Shown: in pieces, positions 26,622-33,817 of the stretch | How positions within the stretch are numbered: position 1 is the first letter of the stretch | How the letters are laid out: each line of letters opens with the position of its first letter | From: Chryseobacterium tagetis | GTDB taxonomy: Bacteria > Bacteroidota > Bacteroidia > Flavobacteriales > Weeksellaceae | Assembly (NCBI RefSeq): GCF_016735585.2 | Contig: NZ_JAERSE020000003.1 | Location: 372,001 to 436,000, forward strand | Length of the DNA: 64,000 nt | Direction: 5' to 3' | The notes under the pieces: model-generated | What the model was told of the DNA's origin: nothing | Database searches by the model: none | Seen by the model: only the letters and a program-made list of their open reading frames with translations | Translations under genes and position numbers: made by a program

Positions 26622-28862
26622 GTGAAGCGAATATCAGTTCTTCTGGCGACAATAGCCGTAGCATTAGCAAATGCCCAAACCACAACCCCGGAAACGGCGA
26701 AAGGAAAAGCAAATGATTCTATAAAAGTAAACCGGATCAAAACCATTGAAGCAGTTACCATTGTTGGGAAAAAAGCTGTGGTAGAGAATAAAATAGATAA
26801 GATTGTCTATAATGTTGCCAATGATCTCACTTCACAAAACGGGGCTGCAATAGATGTTTTGAGAAAAGTACCGCAGGTAACCGTAGATGCAGACGGAAAT
26901 GTAGAACTGCAGGGAAATCCCAATGTCAGATTTCTGATTAACGGAAAACCTTCCAGCATATTCGGAAACAGTCTTGCCGATGCGCTTGCTTCCATTCCTG
27001 CCAGTCAGATCAAAAGTATTGAAGCGGTTACAAGTCCCGGCGCGAAGTACGATGCACAGGGAACAGGAGGGATCATCAATATAGTTTTAAATGACAGTAA
27101 AGTAAAAGGGATCAATGGAATCATCAATGGTTCTTTAGGAACACGATTTGAAACAGGCTCTCTGAATTTAAACTACAGGAATAATAATTTCAGTATGAAT
27201 GCTTTTTTCAGCGGAAATACACAGCTGAAATCAAGAACACCTTTTTCACAGGACAGAATTTCAAGGGATAGCCAGACCAATTCTCAAACGAGATTGTTGC
27301 AGGATGGGTATACAGATTTTCAAAGACACGGATACCGTACAGGAATGGGATTTGACTGGTCAATCAATAAATCAAATACGTTCAGCGGATCCATTTCCTA
27401 TAATAGTTTCAGAAATAAAAGCATCGGATTTATCAATCAGGAACAATACATTACAGATGCTTCCGGTAATGAGCAGTCTATTTTAGGATACAGAAATTCG
27501 GATAACCGATCAACAGTGAATTCAATTGACGGAAGTTTAAGCTATAGAAAAACATTTCAAAAAGACGGTCAGGAACTTACCGCAGATTATGTGGTGAGTT
27601 ACGGAACGCCTGAAAGCAGCTATATTCAGAATCAAAGTCTGTATGGAGCAGCTTTTCCTTACAACGGAACCTCTGCCAATAATCCGGGAACCGATAACAG
27701 TCACAATCTTTCTGTTGATTATGTACATCCACTAACAGACAATATAACATTTGAAATGGGTGGGAAAACAGTGCTTCAGCATATTACCAATACAACCGAT
27801 GTGAGCGTTTTGAATGCTTTTAACCAATATGAAAAAGATCCGTTACAGTCCTATAATCTGAAATATGATATGGGAATTTATGCCGCGTATTTTTCTTCTA
27901 CCTTTAAATTTTTTAATTGGCTGGATCTGAGAGCCGGAGCACGTTACGAGTACACCACTTTAAAGATTGATTTCCCAGGAACCAATATTCCGTCGTATGG
28001 TTTGTTTGTACCGTCACTTATTTTATCTCATAAATTTGATAATAACGGAACTTTAAAATTAGCATATACAAGAAGAGTTGAAAGGCCGGAATATTCAGAA
28101 CTCAATCCGTTTTTAAACATTAGTGATCCGCACAATATCACTACCGGAAATCCTTCACTGAAACCTGAAATTGGGGATAATATGGAATTCGGATACAGCA
28201 AAAATCTTGGAAACGGAGGAAATATTTCGATGACGTTGGTAGAGAGAATCAACAGCCAGGATTTAAAGCAGATAACAACATTTTATCCCGTTTTTACAGC
28301 TAATGGAGTAGACTATACCAATGTTTCTGTCTCTTCAAGAGATAATATCGGGAAAGAATATAATTCTGGGGCAATCGTTTCGGCTTCACTTCCTTTTTTG
28401 AATAATAAACTGAATCTGCGTGGAAATCTAATGGTATTTCACCGCTATATTGTAAGCCATATTTATGTAGGAGATCTGGATATGGGAATGCGCTACCGTT
28501 TAAATTTAAATGTAAACTATCAGTTTCCAAACAATTTCGTCTTAGAAGCATTTGGAAATTATAATTCTGCCGCCAAAAATATTCAAGGGAAAAATCCGCA
28601 ATCCATCACCTACACTCTTGCCGGGAGAAAAGTATTCTGGAACAAAAAAGCAAGCATCGGATTTACCATGACGAATCCTTTCAATAAATATATCAAACAG
28701 GTAACCACGGTGAATACGGGAGATTATGATTCCTATTCTGTAAGACAGCTACCGTTCCGTTCTTTTGGGATAAGTTTCAGCTATAAATTCGGAAAAACAG
28801 ATATCAAAAAAGAAAAAGATATCAATAATGACTATCTGAATGAGCCATCACAGGGAAATTAA
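26622..28862 (+). CDS. TonB-dependent-receptor-like outer-membrane beta-barrel protein
   Basis: The 746-residue product starts at GTG 26622 with a signal peptide (to ~18). There is no N-terminal carboxypeptidase-like domain. A plug-like region (~45-155) contains the IKSIEAVTSPGAKYDAQGTGGIINIVL type segment, and a C-terminal barrel of the OMP_b-brl_3 kind (~330-735) follows. Such proteins are usually annotated as outer-membrane beta-barrel family or TonB receptors; substrate is unknown. The last residues after the barrel (KKEKDINNDYLNEPSQGN) form a charged tail, unusual for a barrel that should end on an aromatic residue. Confidence 0.82.
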   Translation: MKRISVLLATIAVALANAQTTTPETAKGKANDSIKVNRIKTIEAVTIVGKKAVVENKIDKIVYNVANDLTSQNGAAIDVLRKVPQVTVDADGNVELQGNPNVRFLINGKPSSIFGNSLADALASIPASQIKSIEAVTSPGAKYDAQGTGGIINIVLNDSKVKGINGIINGSLGTRFETGSLNLNYRNNNFSMNAFFSGNTQLKSRTPFSQDRISRDSQTNSQTRLLQDGYTDFQRHGYRTGMGFDWSINKSNTFSGSISYNSFRNKSIGFINQEQYITDASGNEQSILGYRNSDNRSTVNSIDGSLSYRKTFQKDGQELTADYVVSYGTPESSYIQNQSLYGAAFPYNGTSANNPGTDNSHNLSVDYVHPLTDNITFEMGGKTVLQHITNTTDVSVLNAFNQYEKDPLQSYNLKYDMGIYAAYFSSTFKFFNWLDLRAGARYEYTTLKIDFPGTNIPSYGLFVPSLILSHKFDNNGTLKLAYTRRVERPEYSELNPFLNISDPHNITTGNPSLKPEIGDNMEFGYSKNLGNGGNISMTLVERINSQDLKQITTFYPVFTANGVDYTNVSVSSRDNIGKEYNSGAIVSASLPFLNNKLNLRGNLMVFHRYIVSHIYVGDLDMGMRYRLNLNVNYQFPNNFVLEAFGNYNSAAKNIQGKNPQSITYTLAGRKVFWNKKASIGFTMTNPFNKYIKQVTTVNTGDYDSYSVRQLPFRSFGISFSYKFGKTDIKKEKDINNDYLNEPSQGN

Positions 28863-28923
28863 CAGGTAAGTGGGAGATATACAAGGAAAATATGGTTATT
28901 TTTTCATGAGAATTAGAGAAATA

Positions 28924-29004
28924 AGTATAGGTTATAGAATTTTTGATCGTAATAGAATTCCTAATTAGGCAGATAATAATTACATTTGTTCTATAACCTA
29001 TACT
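28924..29004. repeat. Perfect 16-bp inverted repeat around the Crp/Fnr promoter
   Basis: The 16 bases at 28924-28939 (AGTATAGG then TTATAGAA) are exactly complementary to 28989-29004. The 49 bases between them include a CCTAATTAGG palindrome (28960-28969) and a perfect -7 box. The right arm ends two bases before the start codon at 29007. This could be a pair of operators for autoregulation, or a hairpin sequestering the start. Confidence 0.7.
28981..28988 (+). promoter_or_regulatory. -7 promoter element (TACATTTG) for the Crp/Fnr gene
   Basis: Matches TAnnTTTG exactly, with 18 bases to the start codon. No good TTTG box occurs at the usual distance upstream, which fits an activator-dependent promoter. 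Confidence 0.5.
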
Positions 29005-29006
29005 CA

Positions 29007-29585
29007 ATGTTCGATATTTTCCTAAAATACCTTACCGATAAAATAGAACTTTCAGATCACGAAGTCCAGTTAATAGAATCAGTATGTAAACCTAAAAAAC
29101 TGCGAAAAAAGCAATTTCTTTTACAGGAAGGAGATATTTGGCATTACAATACTTTTATTTGTAGAGGTTTAGTGAAAACTTTTTCTATCGCTGAAAACGG
29201 AACAGAACACATCATCAACTTTGCGCCGGAGCATTATTGGACCGGAGATCGTGAAAGCCTCCATAATGGAACTCCATCACGTCTGAATATCGATGCCATT
29301 GAACCTACAGAATTGATTTTAATCGAAAAATCAGATTTTGAAAAGATATGTTTGGAAATTCCTCAATTAAATCAACTGGTGAATCAGATTATCCAAAAAA
29401 GTTTTATTGTTTCCCAAAGCAGGATTTTAGCGAATATCAGTTTTACGGCAGAAGAAAAATATCAAAATTTCCTTGAAAAATATCCTCATATTGTCAACCG
29501 TATACCTCAACATATGATTGCTTCCTATATTGGAATCACCCCCGAAACCCTTACCAGACTGCGTAGAAATATGGTTAAGAAATAA
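29007..29585 (+). CDS. Crp/Fnr-family transcriptional regulator
   Basis: From ATG 29007 the 192-residue product has a cyclic-nucleotide-binding-like beta-roll (~15-115; FLLQEGDIWHYNTFICRGLVK, RESLHNGTPS) and a C-terminal winged helix (~140-190) ending SYIGITPETLTRLRRN, the recognition helix form common in Bacteroidota Crp-like proteins. No Fnr-type N-terminal cysteine cluster is present, so oxygen sensing through Fe-S is unlikely. It heads a same-strand run of an SDR, a VOC-SnoaL protein, a SnoaL protein, a nitroreductase and an ABM-domain protein, and is a good candidate to control them. Confidence 0.88.
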   Translation: MFDIFLKYLTDKIELSDHEVQLIESVCKPKKLRKKQFLLQEGDIWHYNTFICRGLVKTFSIAENGTEHIINFAPEHYWTGDRESLHNGTPSRLNIDAIEPTELILIEKSDFEKICLEIPQLNQLVNQIIQKSFIVSQSRILANISFTAEEKYQNFLEKYPHIVNRIPQHMIASYIGITPETLTRLRRNMVKK

Positions 29586-29592
29586 AATACTT

Positions 29593-29672
29593 CATTTTCA
29601 TTGACATTTGTTTGCTTTATTTTCAAGCTTTTGTCAATGGAACAAGGCTTCCTGTTGCAGCATCTTTGCCTT
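29593..29672 (+). promoter_or_regulatory. Duplicated leader element, copy 1 (upstream of SDR)
   Basis: About 75 bases here match 30783-30863. The core runs from TTCATTGACATTTG through TTTGCTTT and TTTTCAAGCTTTT to GTCAATGGAA and GGCT. It carries an outer inverted repeat TTGACA/TGTCAA. The same element precedes two genes of the Crp/Fnr-headed cluster, so it is a candidate operator and leader. Confidence 0.6.
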
Positions 29673-29702
29673 ATTAAAATAATAATTAAAAATAAGACAA
29701 AA

Positions 29703-30560
29703 ATGAACAAAACAGTTTTTATTACAGGAACAAGCACAGGATTCGGAAAATTAACAGCAACAACGCTTGCCAAAGCAGGATACACCGTAATTGCAGGAAT
29801 GCGTGGCGTTTCAGGAAAAAATGAAACCGTAGCGAAAGAATTGGGAGTTCTTCCCAATTTAGAAGTTGTTGAAATTGATGTAACCGATGATTCTTCGGTA
29901 ACCAGTGCTTTTGAAAAAATACTTCAAAAATATGGTAAAATTGATGTGTTAGTCAACAATGCCGCCGTTTCAGGCTTCGGATTGTTGGAAGCCTACAGTC
30001 TGGACAGAATCCGCCAGATGTTTGAAGTGAATTTTTATGGAGTTATCAGAACTTATCAGGCTGTACTGCCTTCCATGAGAGAAAATAAGAGTGGTTTGAT
30101 TATCAATATCACTTCCGGAGCCAGTGCGCATACTTCACCTTTTATGGTTCCTTATTTTGCATCGAAATTCGGTGTTGAAAGTATTACAGAAGGGTTACAG
30201 GACGAATTGAAACAATTCAATATCGACAATGTTTCCATACAGCCCGGTGTGTATCCAACAGAGATGAATACAGGTGAAAAAGCAGGAGTTAATGCAGACA
30301 AGCCAGAAATTGCAGCACTTTATGACCCTGTTGCAACAGAACAGTTCAATGCCATAGGTGCTGCATTATTTGGTAAGATGAAAGAGTTTAACATGAATCC
30401 GCAGACGATAGCAGACGGAATTCTGGAATTGATTCAGATGAAAGAAGGTTCCCGTCCTTTACGTTTTCCTCTGGATGCCGTCGCACAGGGAACAGATCTG
30501 GAATTCATCAAGGCAAGAGCAGAAATGAAAGCAAAATGGCTTGCAAAATACAGTGAATAA
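29703..30560 (+). CDS. Short-chain dehydrogenase/reductase (SDR)
   Basis: From ATG 29703 the 285-residue product has the classical SDR features: a T-G-T-S-T-G-F-G cofactor motif (residues ~8-15), NNAAVSG (~86), a catalytic Ser in NITSGAS (~138) and YFASK with catalytic Tyr and Lys (~154-158), then QPGVYPTEM (~184). Substrate is unknown. The upstream extension of the frame (from 29601) overlaps the duplicated leader element and is not protein-like. It is followed by a strong 23-bp hairpin. Confidence 0.9.
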   Translation: MNKTVFITGTSTGFGKLTATTLAKAGYTVIAGMRGVSGKNETVAKELGVLPNLEVVEIDVTDDSSVTSAFEKILQKYGKIDVLVNNAAVSGFGLLEAYSLDRIRQMFEVNFYGVIRTYQAVLPSMRENKSGLIINITSGASAHTSPFMVPYFASKFGVESITEGLQDELKQFNIDNVSIQPGVYPTEMNTGEKAGVNADKPEIAALYDPVATEQFNAIGAALFGKMKEFNMNPQTIADGILELIQMKEGSRPLRFPLDAVAQGTDLEFIKARAEMKAKWLAKYSE

Positions 30561-30585
30561 TTGAAGTTTTTAAATAATAACTAAA

Positions 30586-30614
30586 GGTTGGAATGTTTTG
30601 TTCCAACCTTTTTT
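30586..30614 (+). terminator. Rho-independent terminator after the SDR gene
   Basis: AAAGGTTGGAA is complementary to TTCCAACCTTTT across a short loop and is followed by T residues. Confidence 0.75.
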
Positions 30615-30676
30615 GATTTGGAAATTTTCTCAAGACTTTATTTTTTAGGAGCTTACTCCCGCTTTCGCTACTCGCT

Positions 30677-30725
30677 TTTTCAGGATCTGTCCCGGCGGCG
30701 AAGCCGCCGGGACAGATCCTGAAAA
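30677..30725. repeat. Perfect 23-bp hairpin with GAA loop in a GC-rich intergenic element
   Basis: The 23-base arms (30677-30699 and 30703-30725; TTTTCAGGATC then TGTCCCGGCGGC) are exactly complementary around a three-base loop. The GC content is far above the surroundings. The flanks (TACTCCCGCTTTCGCTACTCGC before, AATCGGGGCTATAATG after) look like part of a larger repeat I associate with Chryseobacterium intergenic DNA. There is no second copy in the window. Confidence 0.75.
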
Positions 30726-30782
30726 GAGCTCAAACACACCGCTCAATCGGGGCTATAATGAATGTCATATTTTAAAACTACC

Positions 30783-30863
30783 ATTTTCATTGACATTTGT
30801 TTGCTTTTTTTTCAAGCTTTTATCAATGGAAGAAGGCTGCTGAATGTTGGAAATTTGCTTTAT
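30783..30863 (+). promoter_or_regulatory. Duplicated leader element, copy 2 (upstream of VOC protein)
   Basis: Matches 29593-29672 over about 75 bases, with the right half of the inverted repeat altered (TATCAATGG instead of TGTCAATGG). The following gene starts 27 bases further on. Confidence 0.6.
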
Positions 30864-30889
30864 CAAACAACAACAAAAAAATTAAAAAG

Positions 30890-31897
30890 ATGAGCAATCT
30901 AAAAAAACAAATCAAAGCCAATGCAACAGCAGTAGCAAGTGCACTTTTATTATCAGCAGCAGTTTCAAACACTTCAGCACAGGAAAAAACAGGAATTCTT
31001 GGAGTAGATCACATAGGGATCAACGTTCCGGATATGAAACAAGCTGTAAACTTCTTTACTGATGTACTAGGGTTTTCGGCAGTAACGAATTTAGGTCCGA
31101 TTCCTTTGGATAATACTTGGAAAAAGAATAATCATATGCAGTCTGAAACAGGTCCTGTAACGATCAAAATGATCAAAGCAGGAACAGGGGCCAATATAGA
31201 GTTATTTGAATATAAAGATAATAAAGGAAGTCTGCAGCAACCGGGAGGAGACGATATCGGAGCAAGCCATATTGCTTTCTATACTAATGACATCAGCAAA
31301 AGTGTAGCCTATCTTAAAAGCAAAGGAGTACAGTTTTTGGGAGAGCCATTCCTGATGCCGTCTGGAGATACGGAAGGTGAAACCTGGGTATATTTTGTAA
31401 CACCTTGGGGTTCTAAAATGGAACTGGTTTCTTATCCCAACGGAAAAGGATATGAGAAAAAAAATCCGGCAACAATATTATGGTCACCTAAAGATGTAGT
31501 AAAAAATCAAACCGAAAAGTCAGATTTAAAACCGCTTTCTGAAACTGAAATTAAATCTTTAGTAGAAGGACATTTAGCCATCTGGAACGAGAGAGACCTT
31601 AAAAAACGTGAAGCATTAATGTCAAAAATTTATGCTGGTGATATTGAAATGGTCGATAGTCATTTTGTAGCGGTCGGTTACAAAGAAATCAATGGTTTTG
31701 TGGATGGATTACAACAAAAAAGTCCAAATTCTAGATTTTCTCATATCAAAGCAATAGACGTAAATCACAATATTGCAAGACTGTATTGGCAAAACGGAAC
31801 TCCCGAAAAGCCGGATGCCGTAACAGGAATGGATTTATTCGTTTTTGAAAACGGAAAAGCTGTGAAACTATACGTTTTTGTAGACAACAAAAATTAA
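30890..31897 (+). CDS. Exported VOC (glyoxalase-like) and SnoaL-like fusion protein
   Basis: From ATG 30890 the 335-residue product has a signal peptide (basic start, then AVASALLLSAAVSNTSAQ, to ~32). A vicinal-oxygen-chelate domain follows (~38-185; VDHIGINVPDMKQAVNFFTDVLGF, SHIAFYTNDISKSVAYLKSKG, YFVTPWGSKMELV). A SnoaL/NTF2-like domain ends the protein (~215-335; LVEGHLAIWNERD, FSHIKAIDVNHNIARLYWQ). The VOC metal ligands (an early His, a middle His and a late Glu) appear present. A periplasmic VOC enzyme fused to SnoaL is uncommon. The substrate is unknown; the neighbours suggest quinone or aromatic chemistry. Confidence 0.83.
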   Translation: MSNLKKQIKANATAVASALLLSAAVSNTSAQEKTGILGVDHIGINVPDMKQAVNFFTDVLGFSAVTNLGPIPLDNTWKKNNHMQSETGPVTIKMIKAGTGANIELFEYKDNKGSLQQPGGDDIGASHIAFYTNDISKSVAYLKSKGVQFLGEPFLMPSGDTEGETWVYFVTPWGSKMELVSYPNGKGYEKKNPATILWSPKDVVKNQTEKSDLKPLSETEIKSLVEGHLAIWNERDLKKREALMSKIYAGDIEMVDSHFVAVGYKEINGFVDGLQQKSPNSRFSHIKAIDVNHNIARLYWQNGTPEKPDAVTGMDLFVFENGKAVKLYVFVDNKN

Positions 31898-31947
31898 ATT
31901 CTCTCAATTCTTAATAAAAATTAATCAAACTCAATATTTATTTTTTG

Positions 31948-32104
31948 ACGCAAAGATTTTATTTAAAGACTTAATTATTTAAGTGAGCAAAGAAGAATCA
32001 ACAAATTGATTTTCTGAGGCTATGTTTTCAAGCTTCGCGCAACAAATTTTATTTGCCTTTGCTTCCTAAAAATAATGGGTAAAACTGAATTAAAACTTTG
32101 CGTT
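31948..32104. repeat. MITE-like 157-bp repeat, copy 2
   Basis: Ends are inverted (ACGCAAAG at 31948-31955, CTTTGCGT at 32096-32103); with flanks TTTTTTG and TAAAAAA the match extends to 14 of 15. The interior matches the element at 17139-17288. It fills the gap between the VOC-SnoaL and SnoaL genes. Confidence 0.75.
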
Positions 32105-32167
32105 AAAAAAAATAGAATAATAAAAATTTTAATCAAACTCAATCTTTTACATTTAAAATAAAACAAT

Positions 32168-32611
32168 ATGAAAGCATCATTAATCAATCAAAATTCAGCC
32201 AACGAAACATTAATCCGTGAATTGTACAGAATAGCCGAAGTTCAGGATTCAAAAGGATTTACAGAACTTTTTGCAGAGGACGGATATTTCTGGGATGTAT
32301 CTTCAGGAAACAAATATTATGGTCAAGACATCGGTAAAACGGTGGATGTTTTTGCTACAGCTTTTCCAGATATGCACAGAGAATTGTACGAATTATACGT
32401 CTTGGAAGATGAAAATACAGTAATCGTAGAATTGTCATTGAACGGAACTCATAATGGCCCTCTTCAACTGGCTTCCGGAACTTTGGAACCCACAGGAAAA
32501 ACTATCGAAGTGCCTTGTTGTGACGTCTTCAAGATAGAAAACGGCAAAGTAAAATCATTCCATTGTTATAATGCAGGAACGATACTTTTAGGACAATTAG
32601 GCGTTTTTTAA
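32168..32611 (+). CDS. SnoaL/NTF2-like protein
   Basis: The 147-residue product has the SnoaL-like cone fold layout: LIRELYRIAEVQDSKGFTELFAEDGYFWDVSSG (~15-47), YGQDIGKTVDVFATAFPDMHRELYELYV (~51-78) and the strand pair VIVELSLNGTHNGPL ... DVFKIENGKVKSFHCYNAG (~88-140). The FPDMHRE and VPCCDVFKIENGKV-like stretches are typical of SnoaL polyketide-cyclase relatives. No signal peptide. Substrate unknown. It is part of the redox run behind the Crp/Fnr regulator. Confidence 0.82.
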   Translation: MKASLINQNSANETLIRELYRIAEVQDSKGFTELFAEDGYFWDVSSGNKYYGQDIGKTVDVFATAFPDMHRELYELYVLEDENTVIVELSLNGTHNGPLQLASGTLEPTGKTIEVPCCDVFKIENGKVKSFHCYNAGTILLGQLGVF

Positions 32612-32672
32612 TTACGAATCAATCAAGGTAAATGCAAATAATCATTTGCCTTGATTCAAAACATAAAATCAA

Positions 32673-33305
32673 ATGAAAAATATCATCGAATTATTAACCT
32701 GGAGATACGCCACAAAAAAAATGACGGGCGAAAAAATCTCTTCAGAACAAATCAACAATATATTGGAGGCAGCTCATTTAGCGCCTTCCGGAATTGGGTT
32801 ACAACCTTACGAAATCATCGTTATCAGTAATCCCGAAATCAAAAAGAGAATATTGCCTATTGCCATGAACCAGGCCCAGATTACGGAATCTTCACATCTT
32901 TTGGTTTTTGCAGTCTGGGATGAATATACCAAAGAAAGAATTGATCACGTTTTTGACCATCTTATTGTAAAACAAAATAAAAAACCGGATTCTTATGCCC
33001 ATCAACGGAGTTTTGCGAAGACATTTTTCGGAAATATGAGTCTCGAAGAAAATTTTCATCATGCGGCAAAACAGGCAAATATTGCATTAGGTTTAGCTAT
33101 TGTTGCAGCAGCTTCGGAAGGTATAGATTCAACCCCAATGGAAGGTTTTGATCCGATGGCACTGGATGAATTTTTAAAGTTATCGTCTAAAGGGTTAAGA
33201 AGCTCAATGCTATTAGCTTTAGGATACAGAGATCAGGAAAACGACTGGAATCTTGAAAATAAAAAAGTACGTAAACCATTTGAAGAGTTTGTCACTTTTA
33301 TTTAA
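32673..33305 (+). CDS. NAD(P)H-dependent nitroreductase-family oxidoreductase
   Basis: The 210-residue product fits the NfsB-like nitroreductase fold: FMN-binding RYATKKM (~11-17), APSGIGLQPYEIIVI (~36-50), a middle helix with AKQANIALGLAIVAAASEGIDSTPMEGFDP (~130-158) and a closing ALGYRDQEND (~188). It would use FMN and NAD(P)H to reduce quinones or nitro compounds in the cytoplasm. It stands 61 bases after the SnoaL gene and 29 before the ABM-domain gene. Confidence 0.9.
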   Translation: MKNIIELLTWRYATKKMTGEKISSEQINNILEAAHLAPSGIGLQPYEIIVISNPEIKKRILPIAMNQAQITESSHLLVFAVWDEYTKERIDHVFDHLIVKQNKKPDSYAHQRSFAKTFFGNMSLEENFHHAAKQANIALGLAIVAAASEGIDSTPMEGFDPMALDEFLKLSSKGLRSSMLLALGYRDQENDWNLENKKVRKPFEEFVTFI

Positions 33306-33334
33306 AAACAGTTTTTAATTTTAATAGAAATAAT

Positions 33335-33721
33335 ATGAATCATTTAGAAAAAAAAGGAATCTCCAATAATCACGATAAAACGCAGCCAACCGCAATTACA
33401 GTAAGCGCTTATTACAGGGTGCATCCTGATGACAGACAGGTTTTCATTGATGCCGTTACACCTGAAATGATTGCTGCCAACCAATTGGAAGGCTGTATTT
33501 ATTATGCTTTCTCACAAGATTTGACAGATGAAAACACATTCCATCTTCTGGAAGGATGGGAAAATAAGGAAGCTTATGAGCGACACGAAAATTCCGAGAC
33601 ATTTTTGAAAGCGCTCAGTACAGTTGTTAACAATGTGAGAATATTAGACAGGGAGGGGGTTCGCTATGATATTGCAAAAATTCATTTGGACGATCCGAGA
33701 GATAAGGTAAATGAATTTTAA
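33335..33721 (+). CDS. Antibiotic-biosynthesis-monooxygenase (ABM) domain protein
   Basis: The 128-residue product has an ABM ferredoxin-like domain (~22-105): ITVSAYYRVHPDDRQVFI, EGCIYYAFSQDLTDENTFHLLEGWENKEAYERHENSETF. The YGI-type quinol monooxygenases share this pattern, including the LLEGW and H-x-x-S-x-x-F segments. The N-terminal ~20 residues and C-terminal ~20 residues extend beyond the usual ~100-residue domain. With the nitroreductase next to it, a role in quinone redox balance is plausible but unproven. Confidence 0.83.
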   Translation: MNHLEKKGISNNHDKTQPTAITVSAYYRVHPDDRQVFIDAVTPEMIAANQLEGCIYYAFSQDLTDENTFHLLEGWENKEAYERHENSETFLKALSTVVNNVRILDREGVRYDIAKIHLDDPRDKVNEF

Positions 33722-33777
33722 ATAACATCCGGTTTTAGGAGCGTTGAATGAAGTCAATAATTAGAAATCTATATATA

Positions 33778-33814
33778 AAACGGCATCACTTGTCTTTAAA
33801 GTGATGCTGTTTAG
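33778..33814. terminator. Bidirectional terminator between convergent genes
   Basis: CGGCATCACTT pairs with AAGTGATGCTG (one G-T pair) across a short loop, with A and T-rich flanks. Confidence 0.75.
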
Positions 33815-33817
33815 CTT

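Larger units (their letters stand above)
30561..30889. other. Non-coding gap of 329 bases holding repeat and leader elements
   Basis: This gap contains a small terminator-like hairpin with T run (GGTTGGAA/TTCCAACC, ~30586-30614), a GC-rich dispersed-looking element with a perfect 23-bp hairpin (30677-30725), and the second copy of the duplicated leader (30783-30863). No gene. Confidence 0.6.
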
